Shown here: positions 21,126 to 32,214 of the stretch, in pieces | How positions within the stretch are numbered: position 1 is the first letter of the stretch | How the letters are laid out: every line of letters starts with the position of its first letter | DNA from: Cryptomeria japonica | Taxonomy: Eukaryota > Streptophyta > Pinopsida > Cupressales > Cupressaceae | Reading direction: 5' to 3' | Assembly (NCBI RefSeq): GCF_030272615.1 | Contig: NC_081410.1 | Span: 116,447,140-116,511,139, forward strand | DNA: 64,000 nucleotides | Position numbers and translations under genes: made by a program | Notes under the pieces: model-generated | The model's input: the letters and a program-made list of their open reading frames with translations, nothing else | Database searches by the model: none | Told to the model about the DNA's origin: nothing

Positions 21126-23264
21126 TTTAGTGTAGTAAATTATATACCTCTATAATTTTACACTCACTTCGGTGGTTGTGCCTAATGTTCCTATTTCATG
21201 TTTGGTTGTGCTTAGTTTCAGGATATTTTTTGAAATATAATTGCAATCCCCTACTCAACAACCTTTGTTCTGGACTAAATTGTTGAGACTAGGGCACCAA
21301 GTGCCCTTGTCTAGGAATTTTGGCACCAAATTTGAATTTAAAATAGTTGGCTTTGCAAGTAGTGGAAAAATTCACCTCAATGTCAGTCTTCCTCAAAAAT
21401 TAAATTTGAAAAGGTGTAAGTTGTATATAAATACAACTCTCTCTCATTTTAACTATAACCTACATGACCTTCAACATTAGGCATTGTGATTGACCATTTA
21501 ATCGAGTGTATTCAAGGCAATTGAGCACAAGTCAACAATCAAGGATTCAAGCATTAAGTTTTTAGCAATCATGATCAAGTTTTATATGTTCCTCCATGAT
21601 GAAGATGTGCATTAACATCAATCAAGAAACATCAAGCTTTTTGTGAGACTTCAAGGCAAGGGTTTCATTTCAAATATAATATTTAGCATTTCAAGCAATT
21701 TCATTAAGGTTTCAGTCTCTTTCCTTTTTGAGGACAAAATCTTATCATCAAATATTGTTGTAGTGGAGACGGAAACACCAACATGGGGTTTGAATTAGGT
21801 AAGCCCCTATATAGCATAATACTTTTCTCTATTTTTGTGAGCGCAAGTACAGATCTGAAAACATAGAGGGTTGTAAGAGCATAGAGAAGATACTAACAAG
21901 TGGTATCAAACTTTGGATAGGAAGAAACCCCTAGACTAGAGCACCCTCCAAAGTTGTCTAACACTTTTTGGTTGATTTTTGGAGATGGATCTATAGAGCC
22001 TTCTAATACAGAAACTAGAACCTTATATTGATAAAGACACCCTCAGAATGGGGTGACCTCCAACTATGTCTAATGGTTTATACTCCAAATTGCAACTACG
22101 AGTTCTTCTCTATCTCTTTATTCCACATCTCTATTACTATGTTGATTTCCAATTATGTATCTTGTTTTTTATTTAAAAAGCAGTGTTAACTAGGGCACTG
22201 ACCCTTAACATAGATATAGACTATCAAAAAAGAAAGAAAATCTCGTAGGCAAAAAGACAGCACATCAGAGCAAGTCTGAGATTAACAAGTTTGAACAAAG
22301 GAAACTTGTCCAACCTTCAACAACAAAGACCCAACTTAAGAAGGGGTGTGGAGACACGATCCAAGGGGAGGCGGGGAGGACTTCCTCTTCCACCTGTGAC
22401 AAACAAGAGTCTAGGTGATACTGTTATTGGGGCCATCAAGGGAATGACCAAGCGGTAAGGAACTCGCTTGTTAACCATCAGTGAAGCTAGCAGTTGCTGC
22501 GAGACAATAGTCAACTATTGCAGAACAAGAGATAGTTGCATAACAGAAGGCTATTGCGGAGCATTAGGAGAAGGACCAGTAGGTGTATTGAGAAGCTGCA
22601 AATGAGAGGCAATAGGGTCCGTCGGGGCAGGAGGAGCCAAAATGATGGAAACGACAGCAGCATCAGCAGTAGTAGAAGGCACCTCAACCTCCTAAGAGGA
22701 ACCATCCAAATCATATTCAGAAGCATAGATGTTCAAGTGATCAGCAATAGCATCCTTCCACCAAGTAGCAGCACCTTTGTGGCGAGAGATAGAGCAGTCT
22801 GAAGCAAGATGGCCCATAGAGAAATATTTTTGACAGTGGAAGGGAAGACCCTCAAAGTCTAACAGTTGTGTCCAAGGCCAATCACCAACCATAAGAACCA
22901 CATCTCCCAAGAGAGGCAAAGAGATGTCAATATCAACAAGGATGCGATCAACGGTAGTGTGGCCCATAGAAGACGTGGCATCATCCACCTTTAAGAAACA
23001 ACCTAAAGAGTTACCAATAGTTTTTTATCTTGTTGTTTATGTTGAAAGTTATTAATTTTCTATCATTCATCCAAATTTATTTACATACATTTCATAAATT
23101 CAAATTCATAAAAAATATGAAAGGATTCATAAACCCCCAAGTGTTTAGCTCTATGATTAGGATTGTAGTTGAACCCATTTCATGATCCCCAATGAAATGG
23201 GTAAGTGGAAATTTGAGATCTTAGTTTGCATTGCTAGGCTAAGATCCCTATTTTCACCATTTCA
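21126..23264 (+). repeat. 3' LTR of the gag-protease element, interrupted
   Basis: It aligns with the 5' LTR on both sides of a LINE-derived insertion at 22173-23025. The pre-insertion length would be about 1270 bp. Confidence 0.85.
22173..23025 (-). mobile_element. LINE-derived ORF1-only insertion within the 3' LTR
   Basis: An 853-bp insertion is flanked by 15-bp direct repeats tatcttgttttttat (22158-22172) and tatcttgttgtttat (23026-23040); the other LTR has a single copy of this site. On the minus strand it encodes the end of a DUF4283/zinc-knuckle ORF1 (22988-22692): TVDRILVDIDISLPL, LLDFEGLPFHCQKY and GHLASDC. The knuckle's second Cys is Tyr. A Ser/Pro/Thr-rich tail follows, then a 3' part ending taacactgctttttaaataaaa. 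No endonuclease or RT lies between ORF1 and that 3' end, so the copy is internally deleted or belongs to an ORF1-only family. Confidence 0.8.
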
Positions 23265-23957
23265 CATTGATTCAATCTACTCATAACATTCAAATGATTA
23301 ATGAAATACAACTTTTAGATTCATAAAAACTTCAAGAGAAAATTAAGCCAATACATGTCATAATAAGGATTGTCCAAACATGCTAAATCATCATTTACAC
23401 AAAGTAGGCATGTCATAGAAAACAAAACCTAGCATAAAATACACATTATAACCATAATCAAACAATAGTGAAAAATGTTAATCAATAACCAATAACACAT
23501 AACGGTATGGTGACAACCAATAACACTAGGCAACAATTGTGATTATCGAACAATACTCATGTAAGAGAATCACATCCATATTTAGGTACAAGAACCCAAT
23601 GATTAATAGGAGAAGATTACTAGATAAATACTTAAAGTGACATTGCAATGGGTTCCCCTCTAATCCTAGTGTGGAGGTTCAATCCTAATTCTGAATACCT
23701 AAAATGAGTCAAAAAATTATTGCAAGAAAAATGAGGCCAAAAAAATGACACGTGCATCCCAAAATTAGGAACTCACATTTCTAATATAAGATATTTCCTG
23801 CTGCAAAATAAATATCTCTTACATATCTTAGAATTTAACATTCATATGTTTACAATTTCAATAAACATGCAAAAAGCTTAATCATCATTAATGGAAGCTT
23901 TATTTAGTTTTCATTGATCACTTAATTTTTACTCTAAATAAAAAAATTGTGAATTCA

Positions 23958-24062
23958 TATGTATGTACATACATACATACGTACGCACGTGTGTACCTAT
24001 GTGTGTACATATATATACATACATACATATATATGCATACACACATACATAGAAACATATGT
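23958..24062. repeat. Degenerate TATG/ACAT microsatellite
   Basis: Alternating tatgtatg, tacatacatac, cgtacgcacgtgtg and atatatacatac words form a purine-pyrimidine alternating tract of about 100 bp. Confidence 0.85.
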
Positions 24063-24551
24063 CTCTAAATAGAATAGGGGTCACACTTTTCGATCACATG
24101 AATGACTATGAGAATTTTTTAAAGGTTTTTGGGTAATTTTAAATTTTTTGAACTATAAAAATACCCAATCAATATTTTTTAAATATCATTTTGCTCTAAA
24201 CCCACCCAACATCACAAATATGCAATCGCATAATTTGTTTTGAAAAAAAAATCTACCCTAATAATGTAATTTTAAAATTTCTAAAAATAAAATGAAGCTA
24301 CAATTAAAATAAATGAAATCTACATGGAAGCATGGTCAAATAGGGAATCTACATGAGGAAACCACAATATTTTATTTTTAAAAAAAACCTCTTTTTGTGC
24401 AATCTTTCCCATGGAGAATATTGAGATGGAAATCAATCTCAAGCAAGCACACATGTATAGAAAAATTATCTTCAACTAATCCAATCCATACAAGCTCTCA
24501 ATCAACAAGAAAACCTCTTCCAATCTTTTATTTATTAATCTAAGAATTAAA

Positions 24552-24553
<2 letters not shown>

Positions 24554-24646
<93 letters not shown>
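24554..24646. repeat. Compound (GT)n(GA)n microsatellite
   Basis: About 26 GT/TG repeats switch directly to about 20 GA repeats near 24607. Confidence 0.95.
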
Positions 24647-24649
<3 letters not shown>

Positions 24650-26939
24650 GGATTTCTAGAAATCTATAAGCCCCAATTTGTGTTCTTTTTCATTTCACAC
24701 TTTCCAAGCTAGTTCATTTGAAAATTAAATATTTATCAACATTCAAACTTAAATGCATATCAAAAACTCTTATAAATGGCCAATGTAATAATTTCTCATA
24801 TTAAATAATGCATATAGGAATTTCATTTCAATGGCTAATATAATAATTTCATAAATTATCTAATGTGGTTATATAAATAATTTATTATATTTTTTAAATA
24901 TTTCCACAATATTAAAATACATAAAACCTTGAGATGAAGGTAGTTAAATTACTAACTTTTCAACTAAGAATTTAAGATTATCCCACATATACTATAAAAT
25001 TAGTATTTTAAAAACTCAAGAAAAAATGTGAGTGAACTTAAATTAAATTAAAGAATGTACAAAGAAAATAACCACTTGAGTTCACCCACAATATTAGGAT
25101 CCAAAATCATCAAAGATTCATATTAGTGGTCTGAAAATAGGTAAACATGCAACATACACTATCATACCTTTATTTGTAATTAAATAGGATGGATTAAGAA
25201 ACCAACACGCTACAAGAGTCACATGGTCACTAACTTGACCATGAGGACTAGGTGCAATAAGAAGTTTAAATGAATCCTTTTTTTTATCCTCCACATAATT
25301 CTATTGGTCAAATAGGTTTGTATATATCTTGTACACTCAATGTGAAGCATCAATTTTGACAGCATGGATCCTAGCTAGAGTACCATATAATGACAAATTA
25401 GGACATTTAATCTAGCAAGAAATATATTCATCCTATAACTATACCAAACCATAATCAACTCGATAGAATCTTTAATTCAATTGTAAAATTATTAGGACAT
25501 GGCAAGATTTAACACATGTGGAAACTACAACTCCAACTAGACATTTCCTAACATATAAATTTTAATGGTAAGCATAAAAAAATTCAATAGTGATGATCAT
25601 TATTTCGCTCACTTTCATTTGGAAGATCCTTTGACTATTCTTTATATTAAAAAAAAATGTTACAAATAAAAAGGATAAATATAAGAGATCAACTAATCAA
25701 GGTCTGACAATAAAAGAAAGTATAATATTTTATAGCAATATGGTACATATAAGCCTGAATATAATTCCCTGTATAGCTCAATTCATAGTCTTGATGTAGT
25801 GAAATATATTATTGTTAATCTTTCCTTGATTATGAAGTTTAGAGCTAGCAACTAGCATGGTTGAAGACTCGCTTTTGATGGACTCTAGGAATTTTGTGAT
25901 CTCCATGTGATTGGAAATTAAATCAAATATTTGATATTTGATTTAGACTAATATTATTACACTTGTTGTCTCGCCTACTTTTATTTGTTCCATACACAAT
26001 GATGTCGATGTTAAAAGGATTTGTTGGAAACAAATCATAATGTATGACTTGATTGCAATGTCATCTTGCTAATAATTAAAAGTTTTAAATTATAAGTAGA
26101 TAGACTTATACAAAAAAAACTCATCCAATACTTTAGAAGTTAACATTATAATGATATCAAACTAAGTATATGAAATATAATAATATAGAATGGAATCTCT
26201 CAATCTACATCTCATACATTTGACCTCTTTTATAACTTTTATTTATTTTCTTTGCACTTGAAGTGTCACTTCTCATATTTTAAGATCTACTTTACCTATA
26301 GCTAATATAATGTCTCCTCTAAATCATCCAGTTCTATCTCAATAATCAATATTTGACCCTTCCCAAAAAAAAATGATAGATCCCTACCCTTCCAAAAATT
26401 TCCAAGTGGAACCACCTTAGAGCATTCTTGGTCTTCATATAATTTAAGACCCGGGACTTGCAAATGAGTTAAACCATAGATACTCAAAATTATTTGAATG
26501 GTCAATCATTAATAGACTATCTAATCAAAGTAGCACTTAATAAAGTAAGGTATTTTAGTTCCTAATAATAATTTAGACATCCAATTACCTAGTCCAAATA
26601 GAAAAGTATGGCAATTTAATTTTCATGTATTTTTGGGTATTTACAAGAATTTTATTAGTGGGCTAGAAAAAAATAGGAGAATGTCAAAATATAGTAGGTT
26701 GTATCAATAGTTGTGAAGAAGAAGTGAGTAGTGAGGCCAATTGTTGTTAGGAGTTACATATGTTTACATGAGTTGAATAATGACAAGATTTGTGGTGTGT
26801 ACATATAGGTAATACTAGCATGTATTGTAGCTCCAAGTTGTAGACACCCAAAATCAATCATTTACATTTGGTTGATTTATACATGTCATTCATCTATTCC
26901 CTCTATCCCGTTAATTAAATAATTATAATTATTTAATTA

Positions 26940-27745
26940 ATTATCAATTATTCTTCTCTTTCTTAGCCAATCTCCCTAGGTAATGAATTTAATTAATTTA
27001 TCTAGTTCATTATACTCTTAGGCCCTTTCATCTATTAAATTAAATAAATTCACTAGTTTATTTGGTTTATTTGATTTTCCCCTTTTCCTCCATATGGAAT
27101 TAAAATGAATTTATAATTTCTCCACTCATTCTCTCTCCAAATGTCAAATCCTCCAACTTTTCCCACTTGCATCTTAGTTCTACTTTTAATCTTCTCTAGT
27201 TAGCTCTAGAATCATTTGTACATTCCTAATCCCTTGGATTAGGAAGGGGTCAACCTTTTGTCATAAATGGCCTCCCAACATTCGCAACCTTAAAGGCTAC
27301 CCACTTTTGGGACAATACCCACATGGGTCCCCTCATGTGGACTAATTGTCAATTATTCTTCTATTTATTAGCCAATCTCTCTAGGTAATGAATTTAATTA
27401 ATTTATCTATTTCATTATACCCTTAGGCCCTTTCATCTATTAAATTAAATAAATTCCCTAGTTTATTTGATTTATTTCATTTTCACCTTTTCCTCCATAT
27501 GGAATTAAAATGAATTTATAATTCCTCCACTCATTCTCTCTCCAAATGTCAAATCCTCCAACTTTTCCCACTTGTATCTTAGTTCTACTTTGAATCTTCT
27601 CTAGTTAGCTCTCTAATCATTTGCACATTCCTAATCCCTTGGATTAGTAAGGGGTCAACCTTTTGTCATAAATGGCCTCCCAACATTCCCATCCTTAAAG
27701 GCTACCCACTTTTGGGACAGTACCCACATGGGTCCCCTCATGTGT
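26940..27745 (+). repeat. 405-bp tandem duplication in LTR-like sequence
   Basis: Copy 1 (26940-27344) and copy 2 (27345-27745) align nearly end to end, from tcaattattcttct to cccacatgggtcccctcatgtg. They sit upstream of the Tat-type gag and may be a duplicated piece of its 5' LTR or leader. Confidence 0.9.
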
Positions 27746-28279
27746 CACATACAAGAAATTTAAAATTTATTTATTCTCATTCCTCCATGCCCTTAGAGTG
27801 GATAATAAATGCCTTTATGGTAAGGTCTTGCCAATACCCAAAGGGTACTATTCCCAACCACCACTTTTATCACCTCTTTTCCCATGTTTCCACTTGGAAA
27901 TCTCTCATGCTTTAAGAGAACCAATTGATCCTCCACCATTGATCTCATCGAATGAATCTCAACCCTCTAATCCATCCCCTCAATTTCATACTCCTACAAT
28001 TAGCCATTTTTCCATTATGCAATCACGTTTATTTTTTAATCCAAGAGTAACCTTAAATGCTTCTAAAAATCTTATAATCACAAATCATATTTGACATCAT
28101 TGGGCAAATCTATACATCAAGGAGGTCATCATATTTCATTTCTGATGGATTTGGTGTTGGTTTAAGCTCGTTTTCACTTTATATTGATTATTGTTTGTGT
28201 TGTGATTTTGAGTGGATTTTATTGTTAAAGATTTCTTCATGGCTTGTCAAGAATTGGCCTATAACCTGATAACTACCAT

Positions 28280-29076
28280 TTGCAATTATTCCCTCATAGT
28301 TTAGTGGATCAAGATTTGGAGTGGTTCCTCCATCTTTCATATAGCGCCATCATGGCTTTTGTGGAATTGGTAGAAATATTTGTGGCCTATTTGTCTTATA
28401 ACTTAGAGCATGAAATCACAATGCTTGACCTATGTAATAAAAACAAAAGAAAGTGGAAATTTATGCTACCTACCTACAATGATGGAGAGCCCTTGCAAGT
28501 CCTCTCCCATGGCCACTCCTACAATGATGGAGAGCCCTTGCAAGTCGTCTCCCATGGCCACTCCCTGATAAAAATTTGGTCAATATTTTTGTTCAAAATC
28601 TCAACCAAGAGATGGCCTTCGATCTCCATATCCATTATGCCTCTACATTTGATGAAGTTATAGAAAAGAGAGTCACAATTGAAAAGTCTTTAATCACAAA
28701 GGTTTTGGTCAAGATCTATAAAGAAAATAATGACAAGCCAATGAGTGATAAATTGATGTTTAGGATCAAGAATAAGAATGTTACTAGAGATGGAGTCACA
28801 TATACGAAGAATGTTCAATTTATCACTATTGTAAAGGCTCCTAAAAAAAAAATCAACAAATCAACACTATTTTGGTTCCTCAAGGTGCACCTAGGATCAA
28901 CACCAAAAACAATAAAAAAATGTAACCTTACACCTTTGAGAGAACCTCTTGATACAGTCTTGTGAAGAATGGTCTAAGAAAATATGGTAACTTTTCCACA
29001 GACAACTATTTGATGAGTCAAAGCTCAAGCCTAACAAATATTATCATTGAATCAAAGGACATGCCACAAACTCTAT
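28280..29076 (+). pseudogene. Gag remnant of the split Tat-lineage element
   Basis: The gag core begins LFPHSLVDQDLEWFLHL and continues LSYNLEHEITMLDLCNK. After a 45-bp duplication the frame changes, and the C-terminal half reads IFVQNLNQEMAFDLHIHYAS and STFDEVIEKRVTIEKSL. The last recognisable part is a decayed zinc knuckle (KYYH-IKGHATNS, first and last Cys lost). This ends exactly where the minus-strand LTR begins at 29077, so the insertion hit the knuckle. Gag would form the retroelement particle. The copy is disabled by frameshifts and stops. Confidence 0.8.
28474..28563 (+). repeat. 45-bp tandem duplication within gag
   Basis: Two nearly identical 45-bp units at 28474 and 28519 (one base differs) encode YNDGEPLQV-SHGHS twice. 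Confidence 0.95.
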
Positions 29077-29118
29077 TGGGTGAATAAAATTAGGGTTCCC
29101 GCCATAGAAGGAAGAAAC

Positions 29119-30337
29119 TGTTAGAATGAACCGGAGGAAAACTGAGAGGGGGGGTGGTGAATCAGTTTTCCACAAGTTAAACAATTATTGCAAATTATAA
29201 ACCTTCTACCGAAGTAAAATGAAAACAACATAGTGAAAGATAAAGCATGAGAGTACACAACACACAACACCAATGTTTTGACGTGGAAAACCTGGTAAAG
29301 AGAAAATCCACGGTGGGAAACCCTACCCACAATCAGATAATACTTCTACAACAGTATGTGAAAATATTACAATGGGGATTGCACTCACAATTAGGCCAAT
29401 AGCCTAGAGGACACTCCTCAACACAAAAGGGAAGTCTCACTGACTTACATAAACATAGAACTACAATCCAGAGGAAAGGAACTGTGGAAATAACATCTTA
29501 TAATGCTTGGTTACAGTTCCGGTTAAGCACAGTGTCTGCCCTGCAACACCAAACTCTCCACACCACTTCGTTGAATGATTTATCCTTGTTCGCACATTTA
29601 CCTCTCTCTGATAATGCAGACAGAATACCACACCCAAATTACATAAACATATCTCCCATATATACAAATCATCAACCTTGGTAACAAGGTCGGCTAAATC
29701 CTCAACCCTCAACTCATAATTACAAAGATTACATTATACGATACAAAGATCAACCACTGGGCCAATATTATGATTTACATTACATAGCATGGACCTAATT
29801 CAAATTCCCAAACAATTACATCCACCAGAAATACCGCCAAGATGAACTGCAACACATTACATTAACCAGGATAAACCCTCAGTGTCAATAACACAGAATA
29901 TCCAACTGGACCTAAATAGGATTACCAAATCTTTACCCCAGCCAATGCGAAGCCACCAAACAAGTAGGACACGATAAAGAACACCTTTAGCACATTAAGA
30001 ACCATTTCTAGAAGCCGCATCAAAACTACTTAACCATTTAATCATATATCACCAACCGGGACCAAGAACATCAACTGACAAACTAGAACTTAATCAATAG
30101 CTTCCGGAGCACCAAATCATGAACCAGCTGAATATGACATACACATAATCATCATGAATATCCTTCCAAAACCGCATCCAACAATCTGAACATACTGGAG
30201 CAAAATCTCTGATAACCTCTGCTAAAACCATGTCCAACCGGAGCAGGTCAACAACAAACTGGAGCAGTGTTGACAACCGACCGAAGAATTGTTGACATCA
30301 ATGACAACACATAATCAATTCCTGCATATTGCCAATA
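29119..30337 (-). mobile_element. Solo LTR, Ty1/copia type, inside the nested element's LTR
   Basis: A 1219-bp insertion is flanked by perfect 5-bp repeats gaaac (29114-29118 and 30338-30342). The 5' LTR copy at about 35525 has one uninterrupted site. On the minus strand the right part reads ggtagggtttcccaccgtgg and ggttttccacgtcaaaac, the usual 3' part of plant copia LTRs, and the end is CTAACA. The opposite end begins TATTGG, so the expected TG appears mutated. There is no internal region, hence a solo LTR. Confidence 0.85.
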
Positions 30338-32164
30338 GAAACCGCTAATTTTATTGCTTAAGACCAATACATTCAAAAGAGGGTTCCAATCCAATAAATC
30401 TAGTCATGAACTAGCAAGGATTAGGACTGAGAATTTTGATTGGATTGGGGTTTTCGATGATGTGGATTAATAAACCTCTTTTGTAAATTAAATTGTTGAA
30501 ATTAGGGTAAAAATACTGGAAATTGAAGTAAAAATGCATAAATAGTAAGCTAAAGTTGTAAGATTGAGCCACAAACCTAGATTTGAGCAATGTAAGCAGA
30601 TTCAAACATGTTCCTTGAAAGAGCTCCTAAAATGTCGGGACCATGGTGGTGCTCACCTGGTCCTCTTAACTTTTCCCACTCTAATGGGGGATTGATTTGT
30701 CATTGTAAATAATGCTTATTTCAAAGATTGCAGCTTCGTACCTATTTCCTACACACACAAAAGAAGGGGAAATATAATAGGAATAGGGGTTTGCCAAAAT
30801 CAAACCCCGGTTTTGGAACTAACCATGAAATAGAAAAGAAAGATAATTGAATTGCAGCAATGGAAATATTCTCCTTTTGAGGGAGATGTTGAATAATGAC
30901 TGAAACACAAAATGATATACCTCCTTGTGAAGCTTTGTTTGTCTCCACATGAAATTAGGGTTTCATGAAGTCTTCAACAACATGGAACATGAATGTCAAC
31001 TCCAATGCTTGAATCTTGACCTTAATGTTGCTCCAATGCTTGAAGGAAGATTGATTGCTTGCTCACTTGAATTTGAATGCTTGATTGCTTGAATTGATTG
31101 ACCCATATGATTGTCGGATTCTCAAATGAGACGGGAAAACCTCCTTTTATACTTGTCGAAAAACATAAATTTTCTGACACAACCGGACACGAGGTTGGGT
31201 TTATTGCTCAATTTTTGAAATGGCCAAGGGGCCCAAATTCAAGTCCTCATTGGGAGGTTCAAGGAACCATGCCTTGGTCGTATTGGGGACCAACGCACCA
31301 TGCTGTAGTCCTACCCAATTTTGGGGCCAAGACAAAGGATTTAAATGATGCATGATGTCAATATAAGTCAAATTTGCATTACATGAGGAGAATTAGGTCC
31401 TCATAAGGCCTAGGGGCACAAATGCTATGGTGAGGATCCAAATGCAGTCAAAATTTTAAGGAAGTACAATTCAGGATGCTACATTTATCCCCCACTTTAG
31501 CGGGAGTATGAGACTAATCATACTCTCGGTAAAGTACAAAGGTTCACATTGAAAGGCTTTCATCAAGATGTTAAGGAGGCAAGACACACCAAGCCCCCAG
31601 TGGACTTTAGGTATCTTACAACTTCAAGATCTAGATAAAAGGGACATCATAAGAGAAAGAGAACCATGACTGCAAGCCAAGTAAGATTCACTTACTATGA
31701 GTCATGAAAATAAAAATACCAAAATTACAAAGCAAAAGGCTAAGTTCGCTAAGTAACTTGAGTATCGAGATGTGAAAAGAGAGAATCATTGAGCAAAGTG
31801 TATGCCCCCATGTTAAAGTGATTGTGCATGCCATATCAAGAGCAATTTCTTTAAGGTAGTATACATTCATCTAGAAAAGAAGCGTGTTATCCAAAAGACA
31901 TGCCCCCAAGAAGGATACAAATCAAAGGATAATGATCACAAAACACATAAGGGTTATACTTGACTCTAGGGTCAGTATGCTCTTATGATAAATCATGTAT
32001 ATGTTTGCATTGAATTATCATCATCTCCCAAAGAAAGTAGAACCACTATGGAAGAAGGGCACATGTGTCTTTTGAGTCAACATGGGAGAGACCAAAAGAG
32101 ATCTCAATGCTTTGCATCATCCTCAAGTAGACAACACCAGGGACAACAAATAGAAGAATGTTAT

Positions 32165-32168
<4 letters not shown>

Positions 32169-32204
<36 letters not shown>
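32169..32204. repeat. (GA)n microsatellite
   Basis: About 17 GA repeats in the non-coding 3' part of the nested gag-protease element. Confidence 0.9.
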
Positions 32205-32205
<1 letters not shown>

Positions 32206-32214
32206 CGAGAGAAG

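Larger units (their letters stand above)
14991..23264 (+). mobile_element. Non-autonomous Ty3/gypsy-like LTR element, gag-protease only
   Basis: Paired long terminal repeats lie at 14991-16260 and 21126-23264. They align from TGTAGTGTAG / TTTAGTGTAG to ccatttca. Without an 868-bp insertion the 3' copy has the same length as the 5' copy (about 1270 bp). Flanking 5-mers catag and cattg could be a decayed target-site duplication. A polypurine tract (aaagtgggag) precedes the 3' LTR at about 21110-21119. The 4.9-kb interior encodes only gag, a zinc knuckle, protease and a C-terminal region (16690-19970). No RT, RNase H or integrase text is found between 19970 and 21125. A second member of the family, with the same content, is at 29077-35612. 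Confidence 0.85.
23265..26838. other. AT-rich intergenic region with simple repeats
   Basis: About 3.6 kb without a supportable gene. A short minus-strand frame at 26302-26505 has no similarity I recognise. Simple repeats are listed separately. Confidence 0.5.

Noticed and set aside
22536-22802. Arg-rich plus-strand frame
   Set aside because: It is antisense to the ORF1 tail of the LINE-derived insertion.
26302-26505. 67-codon minus-strand frame (GLTHLQVPGLKLY, NFWKGRDLSF)
   Set aside because: It has protein-like composition, but I recognise no family and see no flanking exons or element; too weak to list as a gene.
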